A stretch of DNA of 64,000 bases from the NCBI RefSeq assembly GCF_029813785.1, contig NZ_JARVKY010000009.1, positions 1 to 64,000 on the forward strand, read 5' to 3'. Below, in pieces: positions 51,333 to 60,035 of this stretch (position 1 is its first letter; each line of letters begins with the position of its first letter). Under the pieces are notes generated by a model. That model was not told the origin of the DNA and made no database searches. It saw only the letters and a program-made list of their open reading frames with translations. Source of the DNA: Streptomyces sp. DH41. Lineage in GTDB: Bacteria; Actinomycetota; Actinomycetes; Streptomycetales; Streptomycetaceae. The position numbers were made by a program, and so were the translations under genes.

Positions 51333-51358
51333 GTGCCCCGGCCCCGGATCAGGGGCAC
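51333..51358 (-). terminator. hairpin after the AraC-family gene
   Basis: GTGCCCC (51333-51339) pairs with GGGGCAC (51352-51358), 10 bases downstream of the AraC-family stop and upstream of the dhaK operon, all on the minus strand. It probably separates the two units. Confidence 0.55.
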
Positions 51359-51368
51359 TCGCTCTTCC

Positions 51369-52301
51369 TCAGGTCTGTGTCAGGCACCGGAACTCGGTCG
51401 GTGTCATTCCGGTGTGCTGCCGGAAGAAGGCACTGAAGACGGTCGGGTAGGCGAACCCGATGCGCACGCTGATGGCTGTGGGCGTCAGCGAGGTGTGGAT
51501 GAGCAGGCGTTTGGCCTCCAGCAGCACCCGGTCGTCGATGTAGCGCTTGGCGCCGCAGCCGAGGGCCGCCCGCGTGGCACGGGTAAGGGTGCGGGGGCTG
51601 TAGCCGAGTTCAGCGGCGTAGTCCTCGACCCGGTGGGTCCGCCCGAAACCCTCCTCGACCGCCTGGCGGAACCGGTGGAACGGCTTGCCGCCGCCGGCGC
51701 GGGTCTGCCGTCGTGGGTCGGCGAGGTGGACGAGCCGGATGAGGATCACCGAGAGCAGGTCGCGCAGCGTCTCGATGTACGCCTCCAGCGCGAGGCCGCC
51801 GAGATCGGCGTGCTCCTCGACCAAGGCGTCCAGCAGACCGAGCAGGGCCGTCTGCCGCGCGGGGGCGGGTGTGACGAGGCGATACGGCACGTACTCCGCG
51901 TCCCGGATCAGCGCGTCGGTCGCGGCGCTGGGAAAGCCCGTCGGGAAGACCAGCACCGTGGCGCGGCACTCCCCGGGACCGCCGGGAAACTGCAGCACCT
52001 GCCCCGGCCACACCCACAGCCAGTCACCCGGACCCAACTCGTACGCGGTGAAATCCACGGAACACCTCAGCCCGCCGTCCCGCACCGCGATGATCAAGTG
52101 AAAGGCAGGGCGCCCGGGACCGGTGAGCGGGCGTCCCCGTTCGAGGGCGCGGGCTGCCAGCTCAGGCAGGTCGAGGACTTCCAGACCCGGTGGCCTGCCG
52201 GGTGTCGGACGATAGGCCACGGCGGGAATGGCGGACGCCGCCGGCCCCGCCGCGACGGAGGCGGCCCCGAGTCCGGCCGTGGGCTGTCCGTTTTCCTTCA
52301 T
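51369..52301 (-). CDS. AraC-family regulator
   Basis: A 310-residue regulator with an N-terminal cupin-like sensor (about 30-175) and two C-terminal helix-turn-helix motifs (about 205-305; YAAELGYSPRTLTRATRA, and IGFAYPTVFSAFFRQHTG). The ATG at 52301 is favoured over a much longer frame of odd composition. It is divergent from the cupin-XapX-amidohydrolase operon and probably activates it; a hairpin of GGCCCG/CGGGCC lies at 52326-52343 between them. Confidence 0.85.
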   Translation of the reverse strand: MKENGQPTAGLGAASVAAGPAASAIPAVAYRPTPGRPPGLEVLDLPELAARALERGRPLTGPGRPAFHLIIAVRDGGLRCSVDFTAYELGPGDWLWVWPGQVLQFPGGPGECRATVLVFPTGFPSAATDALIRDAEYVPYRLVTPAPARQTALLGLLDALVEEHADLGGLALEAYIETLRDLLSVILIRLVHLADPRRQTRAGGGKPFHRFRQAVEEGFGRTHRVEDYAAELGYSPRTLTRATRAALGCGAKRYIDDRVLLEAKRLLIHTSLTPTAISVRIGFAYPTVFSAFFRQHTGMTPTEFRCLTQT

Positions 52302-52499
52302 CGCGTGCCCGAGTCTACGCCGAGGGGCCCGTTCCAGCGGGCCTAACGTTGATGACGGAAGCCACCAGCGGCCGAGATCCCGGGCGACTCCCGGCAGACC
52401 TCCACGGGCAGGACACGCGGTGCCGCGGCCTGCCGCCACCCACCACCACACGCTCGCGCGTGTCCTGGTGCTCCGCTGCCCCCGTCAGGAAGGACACCC

Positions 52500-53066
52500 A
52501 TGACCATCGAGTTCGCCACCCGCTACCGCGAGCGCTCCCACATCCCGCCGAAACCGGGGAAGCCGTACTTCATCGAGAAGGGCATGGGCGACCGCGCCCA
52601 CCTCTTCAGCGACATGTTCACCGTCTACGCCGGCGGCGAGCAGACTGAGAACACCTTCAACTTCTTCACCTGCGACGGGCCCAAGGGCGAGATCATCCCC
52701 GCCCACTCGCACCCTGACACCTACGAGGTCTTCTACATCACCGACGGGGCCGTGCGCCTGTTCGTGGAGGACCTGGAGGGCGAGCAGTACGAGAAGCTGC
52801 TCACCGTGGGCGACTTCGGCTTCGTACCCAAGAACTGCCCGCACGCCTACCGCATCGAGCGCCACCACAGCCGGATCGTCGGAGTGGCGGCCGGCCCGGG
52901 CGGCACCTTCGAGCGATTCTTCGAGAACCTCGGCACGCCCACCGAGGAACTCACCATGCCGCAGCGGCCCCACATACCCGGGCGGGAGAAGTTCGCCACC
53001 GTGCCGCAGAAGTACGACGTGAGGTTCCTGCCCGATCACAAGTGGCGCACCGCCAGCCGAGGATGA
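52500..53066 (+). CDS. cupin dioxygenase (quercetinase-like)
   Basis: A 188-residue single-domain cupin. Metal ligands are H69, H71 and E76 (HSHPDTYE) and H115 (NCPHAYR). It resembles bacterial quercetin 2,3-dioxygenases and related ring-cleaving cupins, but the substrate is open. First gene of an operon with two XapX proteins, an amidohydrolase and an esterase, all overlapping or closely spaced; together they suggest a small catabolic route for an aromatic or flavonoid-like compound. Confidence 0.78.
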   Translation: MTIEFATRYRERSHIPPKPGKPYFIEKGMGDRAHLFSDMFTVYAGGEQTENTFNFFTCDGPKGEIIPAHSHPDTYEVFYITDGAVRLFVEDLEGEQYEKLLTVGDFGFVPKNCPHAYRIERHHSRIVGVAAGPGGTFERFFENLGTPTEELTMPQRPHIPGREKFATVPQKYDVRFLPDHKWRTASRG

Positions 53067-53069
53067 GCA

Positions 53070-53216
53070 GTGCCGTACCTGAAAGCCCTGCTCGCGGGAG
53101 CGCTGATCGGCGTGCTGTACGTGATGGTGCGGGTGAGGTCGCCCGCACCACCCCCGGTCGCCCTGGCCGGGCTGTCGGGCATGCTGCTGGGCCAAGCCGC
53201 GCTGGACGCCTGGTGA
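53070..53216 (+). CDS. XapX domain membrane protein, first of pair
   Basis: A 48-residue membrane protein. The GTG at 53070 follows GAGGA by seven bases and starts three bases after the cupin stop. The sequence is one XapX repeat: LLAGALIGVLYVMVRVRSP, then VALAGLSGMLLGQ; the second helix begins after the PAPPPV turn. XapX proteins are small, often next to catabolic or transport genes, and unstudied. The stop overlaps the start of the second XapX gene. Confidence 0.8.
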   Translation: MPYLKALLAGALIGVLYVMVRVRSPAPPPVALAGLSGMLLGQAALDAW

Positions 53217-53434
53217 GCGCCGCCGGCGCCGGCCGGGCGTTTCTCCGTCCGGCCGCCCTGTCCTTCGCCGCCGGCCTGCTCATGGGAGCGGTGTACTGGG
53301 CACTGGATCTCACCTCACCCGCCCCGCCGCTGCTCGGCCTGACCGGGCTGGCCGGCATCGTGCTCGGCGAACGTGCCGCCACCGCCGTCCGTGACCGCCT
53401 GACGCGCCGCCGCCCCTCTCCGCCCGCACCCTGA
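53213..53434 (+). CDS. XapX domain membrane protein, second of pair
   Basis: A 73-residue paralogue of the preceding protein: FAAGLLMGAVYWALDLTSPAPP and LLGLTGLAGIVLGE repeat the same two-helix pattern, and the tail is basic and Pro-rich. The GTG at 53213 overlaps the first XapX stop by 4 bp (GTGA). The pair presumably forms a hetero-oligomer, perhaps a channel or transporter for the operon's substrate. Next gene starts 14 bases after. Confidence 0.78.
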   Translation: MSAAGAGRAFLRPAALSFAAGLLMGAVYWALDLTSPAPPLLGLTGLAGIVLGERAATAVRDRLTRRRPSPPAP

Positions 53435-53447
53435 AGGAGGAACCCCC

Positions 53448-54413
53448 GTGTCCCCTGATGCTCCTGGTTATCTCGACGTCCACGCCCACTTCGTGACCGA
53501 CTCCTACGTCCGCCGGGCCCGGGCGGCCGGGCACGAGCTGCCCGACGGCGTGCCCGCCTGGCCGTCCTGGTCGGCCAAGGCGCATCTGGAACTGATGGAC
53601 CGCTGCGGCATCGAGACGTCGATGCTGTCGATCTCCTCCCCGGGCGTCCACTTCGGTGACGACACCGCGGCACGCCGCCTGGCCCGTGAGGTCAACGAGG
53701 ACGGCGCGGACACCGTGCGCGAGCATCCCGGCCGCTTCGGACTGTTCGCCTCTCTGCCCCTGCCGGATGTGAACGGCGCTCTCGAAGAGATCGCCCACGC
53801 CTACGACAACCTGCACGCGGACGGCGTGGTACTGGAGACCAACACCCACGGCACCTACCTCGGGAACTCCGGCCTGGAGCCGGTCTGGGCCGAGCTGGAC
53901 CGGCGCGGCGCGGTCGTCTTCCTGCACCCCACCTCTCCGGTGTGCTGGGAGCGGTCCGCCCTCGGACGTCCCCGCCCCATGGTCGAGTTCATCTTCGACA
54001 CAGCCCGGACCGTCACCGATCTGCTCATGTCCGGCACCTTGGACCGGTACCGGAACCTGACGGTGATCGTGCCGCACTGCGGTGGCGCCCTGCCGGTGCT
54101 GGCTGACCGCATCGACGGCTTCATGAAGATGTTCATGCCCGCCGGCACGGAAGCCCCCGGCGCGGTCGAACAGCTCGGCCGTCTCTACTACGACCTCGCG
54201 GGCCCGGCTCTGCCCCGCCAGCTCCCCGCGCTGACGAGCCTGGTCGGCACCGACCGTCTCCTCTACGGGAGCGACCACTGCTGGACGCCCGCCGCCGGCG
54301 TGGAGGCACACGTCGCGGGCCTGGACGCGGCTCCCGCGCCCGAAGGCTCCGCGACCTGGCGCGCGCTCACCACCGCCAACGCCCACCGCGTCCTGCCCCG
54401 CACCGCCCGCTGA
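53448..54413 (+). CDS. amidohydrolase-2 family (ACMSD-like) decarboxylase/hydrolase
   Basis: A 321-residue TIM-barrel metal enzyme of the amidohydrolase-2 (ACMSD/2-pyrone dicarboxylate) family. The N-terminal metal ligands are H12 and H14 in DVHAHF; later ligands are H in FLHPTSPV and HCGGALP, and D in YGSDHCW. Family members decarboxylate or hydrolyse aromatic or muconic acids. AGGAGG lies six bases before the GTG at 53448. It is in one operon with the cupin and esterase. Confidence 0.85.
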   Translation: MSPDAPGYLDVHAHFVTDSYVRRARAAGHELPDGVPAWPSWSAKAHLELMDRCGIETSMLSISSPGVHFGDDTAARRLAREVNEDGADTVREHPGRFGLFASLPLPDVNGALEEIAHAYDNLHADGVVLETNTHGTYLGNSGLEPVWAELDRRGAVVFLHPTSPVCWERSALGRPRPMVEFIFDTARTVTDLLMSGTLDRYRNLTVIVPHCGGALPVLADRIDGFMKMFMPAGTEAPGAVEQLGRLYYDLAGPALPRQLPALTSLVGTDRLLYGSDHCWTPAAGVEAHVAGLDAAPAPEGSATWRALTTANAHRVLPRTAR

Positions 54414-54429
54414 GACAGAGGTCCCCGCC

Positions 54430-55335
54430 GTGACCTTCCCCTTCCGTCTGCTGGCCCCGCCGGACCCGGCCACGCTGCCCCTGCCGTACCCGGCCCGCCC
54501 GGCCGACGGCGTGCGGCTCCTGCGCGGCGCTGTCTACGCCATTCCCGACGGCAGCCGCCCCCTCACCGCCGATGTGTGGCTGCCCGAGGACGCCGCGGGA
54601 CCCCTGCCTGTCGTCGTGTTCGTCCATGGTGGGGCCTGGCGCGCCGGTCTGCGCGACGACCTCGGACCCCGTTTCCGCTCCTGGCGGCCGGGCCCCTTCG
54701 CCCGCCTCGCCCGGGCCGGATTCGCCGTCGTCTGCCCCGACTACCGCCTCAGCGGCGAAGCCGCCCACCCCGCTCAGCGCGACGACCTGGCCGCCGTACT
54801 GGCCTGGCTCCGCGCCCGCGGTGACGAGCTCGGCGTGGACGCCGGCCGTACCGTGCTGTGGGGCGAGTCCGCCGGTGGACACCTCGCCGCCCTGACGGCT
54901 CTCACCCAGCCCGCCACCACCATCTCCGGCTGCGTCACCTGGTACGCCCCCACCGACCTGCCCGCACTCGCCGAGGACCGCCCCGAGGGCACGTACGACG
55001 CCCGCGACCCACGCTCCTTCGAGGCCCTGCTGCTCGGCGGGGCGCCGGCGGACCGGCCCGAGGCGGCCCGTGACGCCAGCCCGGTCGCCCACGTCGGACC
55101 CGAGGCCCCGCCCTTCCTCATCCTGCACGGCACCGACGACGCGCTGATCCCGGTCCGGCAGTCCGTCCGGCTCGCGGAGGCCCTGCGTGATGCCGGCAGC
55201 CCCGTGGACCTGCGTCTGCTCACCGGCGGCGGCCATCTCTGGGTGGGACTGTCCGACGAGGACGTGGAGGACTGCCACGTCCGCACGGCCGACTTCGCCC
55301 GCCGCTGCACGAGTGGCGCCACCGGGCGGGCGTAG
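54430..55335 (+). CDS. alpha/beta hydrolase (HSL-type esterase)
   Basis: A 301-residue serine hydrolase: the oxyanion motif HGGAW, nucleophile Ser in GESAGG, Asp in HGTDDALIP and His in TGGGHLWVG. It belongs to the hormone-sensitive-lipase-like family and would cleave short esters or lactones. It lies 17 bases after the amidohydrolase and ends the operon. Confidence 0.87.
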   Translation: MTFPFRLLAPPDPATLPLPYPARPADGVRLLRGAVYAIPDGSRPLTADVWLPEDAAGPLPVVVFVHGGAWRAGLRDDLGPRFRSWRPGPFARLARAGFAVVCPDYRLSGEAAHPAQRDDLAAVLAWLRARGDELGVDAGRTVLWGESAGGHLAALTALTQPATTISGCVTWYAPTDLPALAEDRPEGTYDARDPRSFEALLLGGAPADRPEAARDASPVAHVGPEAPPFLILHGTDDALIPVRQSVRLAEALRDAGSPVDLRLLTGGGHLWVGLSDEDVEDCHVRTADFARRCTSGATGRA

Positions 55336-55584
55336 AGCGGGCCGAAGCGGCAGCGGCGAAGGGGTGTCGAGAACCTCGCCCTCGACCGGGTCACCGGGCA
55401 TCGCCGTCTCGTCCCGTTCGACGGCACCCGTGGCGGTGTCCACGGTGCCGGCGTATCCGGCCCGCGCCCGCTCTTCTCCCGCTCCCGCCGTCGCGACGGG
55501 GTGGGCCCGGGCCGGGCGGCCGGGCGGTCCCGCTTCGAAAGAGCCGGTGCGCATCTCTTCTCTAGCCTGCGGAGCGCTGTTACA

Positions 55585-55592
55585 TTCCGGAA
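55585..55592. promoter_or_regulatory. IclR-type operator candidate
   Basis: TTCCGGAA upstream of the IclR gene sits in an AT-rich stretch with GAATTC nearby. It shares the GGAA/TTCC half sites with the inverted repeat at 57224-57241. Confidence 0.35.
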
Positions 55593-55629
55593 AACAAGAA
55601 TTCATTTCAGTCTGTGACTGGAGGCTCCC

Positions 55630-56523
55630 ATGACGGTTGTCGATGGCCTTCCCACCGCGCACGCGCCGGCCCGTCGAGAGTTGCCGCCATCGATGGTCGA
55701 GCGGGTGACGCTCATCATGGATCTGTTCGAGGGCCGCACGGCCCGGCTGTCCCTCGAGGAAGTGGCCCGGTGCACTCGGCTGCCCAGGTCGACGGCACAC
55801 CGGATACTGGATCAGCTGGTGCGGCTGCGCTGGCTCGAACACACCGGCATGGGTTACGGGCTCGGGCGCCGCGCTCTCGGGTTCGGCGGAGGCGACGGGG
55901 CGCACAGCAGGATCCGCGAGGTCGCCGCCGCCCGGCTGCACCAACTCCAGATCCGGACCGGACTCGTCGTTCACCTGGCCGTCCTGGACGGGGCGGAGGT
56001 CTACTACCTCGACAAGGTCGGAGGCCGCTTCGCCGCGACCGTCCCGTCGCGCGTCGGAGGCCGGGCACCGGCGCACTCGACGGCGCTCGGCAAGGCCATG
56101 CTGGCCTGGCTCGAACCGGAGGACGTCGAGGCCAGGGCGGGCGAGTCCATCGGCCGCCTGACCCAGCACACGATCTGCGACCTCGGCACGCTGCACCAGG
56201 AGCTCAACCGCATCAGGCGCCGGCACGGCCTCGCCTTCGAGCGCGGCGAGTGTTTCCCCGACATCGCGTGCGCGGCCTCGGCGGTCCGGGGCCCCGACGG
56301 GCCGGTCGCCGCGATCTCCCTGGTGGGGGACGCCTGGTCCCCGCTGGAGAAGGCGGCCCCGCTGGTGGTGGACGCGGCACGGCAGGTTTCCCAGGAGCTG
56401 TTTCCCCGTCGGGAGATGCCGGTCAGGGCGGAGCGCCGCGCCGTGGCCGTGCCGGAGGAGACGTGGTCCCCCCAGGCCATGGACCGACTGCTCGCCACGG
56501 GGCAGTACGGCGACTGGCAGTAG
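55630..56523 (+). CDS. IclR-family regulator of the steroid-type cluster
   Basis: A 297-residue regulator with an N-terminal winged helix (about 20-85; LEEVARCTRLPRSTAHRILDQL) and the IclR effector domain (about 95-265; HSTALGKAMLAWL, GECFPDIACAASAVR). GGAGG lies five bases before the ATG. It heads the aromatic/steroid catabolic locus; known KstR regulators are TetR proteins, so this would be a different control. Ligand unknown. Confidence 0.87.
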   Translation: MTVVDGLPTAHAPARRELPPSMVERVTLIMDLFEGRTARLSLEEVARCTRLPRSTAHRILDQLVRLRWLEHTGMGYGLGRRALGFGGGDGAHSRIREVAAARLHQLQIRTGLVVHLAVLDGAEVYYLDKVGGRFAATVPSRVGGRAPAHSTALGKAMLAWLEPEDVEARAGESIGRLTQHTICDLGTLHQELNRIRRRHGLAFERGECFPDIACAASAVRGPDGPVAAISLVGDAWSPLEKAAPLVVDAARQVSQELFPRREMPVRAERRAVAVPEETWSPQAMDRLLATGQYGDWQ

Positions 56524-56558
56524 CGAGGCTGGTCCCGGCGGACGCCGGGAGGGTCCGG

Positions 56559-57131
56559 TCATCCCCAGTGGTCGCCCCACCCCCACACGTCGGGAGCCGC
56601 GACCGCGGGCGCCGGGCTGTCGACGCCGAAGCCGCCGCGGAAGAAGAGCATCGGCTCCCGGTCGGCGACGGTCTCCAGGGCGAGGACCCGGCCGACCACC
56701 ACGTCGTGGTCGCCCGCGCCGTGCACGTCGTACACGTCGGCGTGCACCCGGGTCAGGACGCCCGGCAGCGACGGAGTCCCCCACCGGGACAGCTCCCAGT
56801 GCAGACCCTCGTACTTGCGGCCCCTGCTGGATCCGAACCGGCCGCACAGGTCCGTCTGTTCGGCGGCCAGGATGTTCACGGTGAACCGCCCCGACTCCCT
56901 GATGCCCGGCCACGCGCGTCCCCGGTGATCGGCGCAGAACAGGACCAGGGCCGGTTCCAGGGAGACGGACGCGAACGACTGGCAGGCGAAACCGACCGGA
57001 GCACCGCCTGGGCCGATCCCCGTCACCACGGTCACGCCGGACGCGAACGTCCCCATGACGCTGCGCATCCGCAGGGGCGTCGGCTCGGTCTCCTCTGCTG
57101 CCTCGGGCGGGGACAGGGACTCTGCGGTCAT
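56559..57131 (-). CDS. hsaB: flavin reductase (HsaB-like)
   Basis: A 190-residue NAD(P)H:flavin reductase that supplies reduced flavin to a two-component monooxygenase. Conserved parts are MGTFASGVTVVT, the FACQSFASVSLEPALVLFC segment and FTVNILA. It matches the size and sequence of HsaB, the reductase for the 3-HSA hydroxylase HsaA found at the right edge. ATG at 57131 has GAGGTG six bases upstream; a GTG at 57140 is possible. It is divergent from the main operon. Confidence 0.82.
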   Translation of the reverse strand: MTAESLSPPEAAEETEPTPLRMRSVMGTFASGVTVVTGIGPGGAPVGFACQSFASVSLEPALVLFCADHRGRAWPGIRESGRFTVNILAAEQTDLCGRFGSSRGRKYEGLHWELSRWGTPSLPGVLTRVHADVYDVHGAGDHDVVVGRVLALETVADREPMLFFRGGFGVDSPAPAVAAPDVWGWGDHWG

Positions 57132-57447
57132 CGGATTCACCTCGAGGGGGACGGTGCGGTGATGTGCCCGGGAGCGGGCAGGGGGCCGAAGCTAGGACAC
57201 CGGCCGGCCGCACCGGGTGCCCGTTCCCGATGAGTGGAACCGCCCGCGGGCTCGGTCCCGCGGACCGTGCCGGCACCCCCGTCTCCGTACGCGTCCCGCT
57301 GACCGAGACGCCCACCGCGTGGCCCCGCACGCCGTGACTACCGTCCAGGAACCGATCACACGGCACCCGTGGCCGCCCGCAGCCGGCGGCCACCCGAAGC
57401 CGCCGGTCACCAGGACCACCGACCACCGAGGTCAACCGAGGGCAGGG
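57132..57447. other. divergent control region of the steroid-type cluster
   Basis: The 316 bases hold the inverted repeat at 57224-57241, a candidate -10 (TAGGAC at 57194-57199), and GC-rich sequence. No gene is supported. Confidence 0.5.
57224..57241. promoter_or_regulatory. GTTCC-N8-GGAAC operator candidate
   Basis: GTTCC at 57224-57228 and GGAAC at 57237-57241 are separated by eight bases. IclR-family sites commonly use GGAA/TTCC halves, and the site lies between the divergent reductase and hydrolase genes, so the nearby IclR protein is the obvious candidate. Confidence 0.5.
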
Positions 57448-58317
57448 ATGATGACGGAGCTGAGCCACGACTCCACACTGCGCGAACTCGCGACCGACCA
57501 GGGCGTCTTGCGCTATCACGAGGCCGGCGACGGCCCGCCCCTGCTGCTGTTGCACGGCTCGGGGCCCGGGGTCACCGGCTGGCGCAACTACCGCGACAAC
57601 CTGGCCACGTTCGCCGAGCACTTCCGCTGTCTCGTACTGGAGTTCCCCGGGTTCGGGGTCAGTGATCCCGTCGAGGGTCATCCCATGGCGACCGCGGCCT
57701 CGTCCGTGACCCGGTTCCTGGACGGGCTCGGCCTCCAGCAGGTCGACGTCATCGGCAACTCGATGGGCGGCATCGTCGGCACCCGGTTCGCGCTCGACCA
57801 CCCGGACCGGGTGCGCCGCCTGGTGACGATCGGCGGCATCGGCCGGAACCTGTTCAGCCCCGGGCCCGGCGAAGGCATCAACCTGCTCACCGAGTTCACC
57901 GACGCACCCTCCCGCGAGGGCCTGGTGCGCTGGCTCGACTCCATGGTGTACGACCGGTCGCTGGTGACCGACGAGCTCATCGAGGAGCGGTGGGCGCAGG
58001 CCACCGACCCGGAGACACTCGCCGGCGCCCGACTGATGTACGGCAGCGAGGCATTCGCGGCCCGGGCCGCCGCCGCGGCCGCGTCCGAGGAGGCGCCGTA
58101 CTGGGCGATGCTGCACCGGCTGCGGGCGAAGACCCTGCTCACCTGGGGCCGCGACGACCGGGTCAGCCCGGTCGACATGGCGATCCTGCCGATGCGCACC
58201 ATCCCGGACGCGGAGCTGCACGTCTTCCCGGACTGCGGGCACTGGGTGATGATCGAGCAGAAGGCCGCCTGGGAGAGCGCGGTCCTCGCCTTCCTCACCC
58301 GCAAGGACGCGGCATGA
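57448..58317 (+). CDS. hsaD: meta-cleavage-product hydrolase (HsaD-like)
   Basis: A 289-residue alpha/beta hydrolase that hydrolyses C-C bonds in meta-cleavage products; HsaD does so on the steroid A/B-ring product. Oxyanion LHGSGPGVTGW, nucleophile S105 (GNSMGG), D237 (GRDDRVS) and H265 (DCGHW) lie close to the positions in mycobacterial HsaD. It starts at ATG 57448 (GAGGG upstream) and overlaps the next gene by 4 bp. An aromatic-pathway hydrolase (MhpC/BphD) is the alternative. Confidence 0.85.
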   Translation: MMTELSHDSTLRELATDQGVLRYHEAGDGPPLLLLHGSGPGVTGWRNYRDNLATFAEHFRCLVLEFPGFGVSDPVEGHPMATAASSVTRFLDGLGLQQVDVIGNSMGGIVGTRFALDHPDRVRRLVTIGGIGRNLFSPGPGEGINLLTEFTDAPSREGLVRWLDSMVYDRSLVTDELIEERWAQATDPETLAGARLMYGSEAFAARAAAAAASEEAPYWAMLHRLRAKTLLTWGRDDRVSPVDMAILPMRTIPDAELHVFPDCGHWVMIEQKAAWESAVLAFLTRKDAA

Positions 58318-60035
58318 GCGCCGGCGCCCGGCAGGGCGGGAACGGGCAGAGGGACGGGTCGGCCTGGGACGAGGAGTTCGACTTCGTCGTGGTCGGCAGC
58401 GGCGGTGGCGGCATGGCCGCCGCACTGACCGCGGCCGACTGCGGCCTGTCCGCCGTCGTGGTCGAGAAGGGCGCGATGTACGGCGGCACGACCGGCATCT
58501 CCGGCGGCGGCATCTGGATCCCCAACAACCCCACCCTGCGCGCCAGGGGCCACGACGACAGCCGCGACTCCGTCCGCCGCTACCTCGACCGGCTCACCGG
58601 GGGCCAGGTGCCGGACGCACGGCTCGACGCGTACGTCGACCAGGGGCCGGCCGCCATGGAACTGCTCGGACGGAGCCGCTGGATGCGCTTCTTCTGGGTC
58701 AAGGGATACGCCGACTACCACCCCGAGTACGAGGGTGGACGCCCGCTCGGCCGGTCCGTCGAGGCGCTGCCCTTCGACACCCGCAAGCTCGGCACGGACG
58801 AGAAGCACCAGCGGCCCAACAGCCTCAAAGGCCCCCTCGGCCTGTGGATCACCGCCAAGGACTACCGGGACCTCGCCATGGTCAAGCGGACCTGGCGCGG
58901 ACGCTGGGCCTCGGTCGTCGCCGCCTGGCGGGTCTCGTCCAACGTGGTCCGCCGCCGCCACATGGCCACCGGCGGCCGGGCTCTGGTGGCCCGCATGCGC
59001 ATGGCGCTGAAGGACGCGGGCGTACCGGTGTGGCTGCGCAGCCCGATGACCGAACTCGTCGTCGACGACGGCGGAAGGGTCACCGGTGTCGTCGTCACCC
59101 GCGACGGCCGCACCGTACGCGTCGGCGCCCGGCACGGCGTGCTCCTCGCCACCGGCGGCTTCGACCACAACAAGGAGATGCGCGAGAAGTACCTGCCCGA
59201 GGGCGGCCGGGACAACCACAGCGCCGGCGCGGTCGAGAACACCGGCGACGGCATCACGGCCGGGCAGGCGCTCGGCGCCGCCCTCGACTTCATGGACGAC
59301 GCCTGGTGGATGCCGTCCGTGCACCACCCGTCCGGGGCGACGATCCCCCTGGTCTCCGAGCGGTGCATCCCGCCGTCGGTGATCGTCTCCGGGGACGGCA
59401 GGCGCTTCACCAACGAGTCGTCGCCGTACGTCAACTTCGTCCACGACCAGCTCGCCGGCGGACACGTCCCCGCCTGGTTCGTGATGGACGCCAAGGCCCG
59501 CGCCCGCTACCCCTTCGCCCAGGTCCTGCCCGGTCTGCCGTTCCCCAAGGCGTTCTACGACAACGGCACCGTGCACCGGGCGGACAGCGTCGAGGAACTC
59601 GCGGGCAGGATCGGCGTTCCGCGCGACGCGCTGGCCGACACCGTGGCCCGCTTCAACGGCTTCGCCAGGGCCGGCAAGGACACCGACTTCGGCCGCGGCG
59701 ACAGCGCCTACGACCGCTACTACGGCGACCCCACCCTGAAGAACCCCAACCTCGACGAGATCGACAAGGCCCCCTACTACGCCGTCCGCATCGAGGTCGG
59801 CGACCTCGGCACCAAGGGCGGCCTCGTCTGCGACGAGCACAGCCGCGTCCTGCGCGAGGACGGCTCGGCCATCGGCGGGCTGTACGCCACGGGCAACACC
59901 TCGGCGTCCGTGATGGCCAACGAGTACGCGGGGCCCGGCGCGACGATCGGCCCGTCCATCGTGTTCGGCTACATCGCCGCCCGGCACGCGGCCGCCGCCC
60001 GTACCGAGTCCGTCGCCGCCGGGGACGCGCCATGA
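58314..60035 (+). CDS. kstD: 3-ketosteroid delta-1-dehydrogenase-like flavoprotein
   Basis: A 573-residue FAD enzyme of the KstD/succinate dehydrogenase-flavoprotein family that would desaturate ring A of 3-ketosteroids. The FAD motif VVVGSGGGGMAAALTAADCG opens the protein, MYGGTTGISGGG and the C-terminal NEYAGPGATIGPSIVFGY complete the pattern seen in KstD. Overlaps both neighbours by 4 bp. A related delta-dehydrogenase acting on other substrates cannot be excluded. Confidence 0.82.
   Translation: MSAGARQGGNGQRDGSAWDEEFDFVVVGSGGGGMAAALTAADCGLSAVVVEKGAMYGGTTGISGGGIWIPNNPTLRARGHDDSRDSVRRYLDRLTGGQVPDARLDAYVDQGPAAMELLGRSRWMRFFWVKGYADYHPEYEGGRPLGRSVEALPFDTRKLGTDEKHQRPNSLKGPLGLWITAKDYRDLAMVKRTWRGRWASVVAAWRVSSNVVRRRHMATGGRALVARMRMALKDAGVPVWLRSPMTELVVDDGGRVTGVVVTRDGRTVRVGARHGVLLATGGFDHNKEMREKYLPEGGRDNHSAGAVENTGDGITAGQALGAALDFMDDAWWMPSVHHPSGATIPLVSERCIPPSVIVSGDGRRFTNESSPYVNFVHDQLAGGHVPAWFVMDAKARARYPFAQVLPGLPFPKAFYDNGTVHRADSVEELAGRIGVPRDALADTVARFNGFARAGKDTDFGRGDSAYDRYYGDPTLKNPNLDEIDKAPYYAVRIEVGDLGTKGGLVCDEHSRVLREDGSAIGGLYATGNTSASVMANEYAGPGATIGPSIVFGYIAARHAAAARTESVAAGDAP

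Noticed and set aside
57217..57447. 76-residue N-terminal extension of the HsaD-like protein
   Set aside because: The extension is low-complexity Pro/Arg-rich, the family begins near the ATG at 57448, and a ribosome site lies before that ATG.
54367..58425. 1,352-codon minus-strand frame across the steroid-type cluster
   Set aside because: It lies opposite five well-supported genes and has antisense composition.
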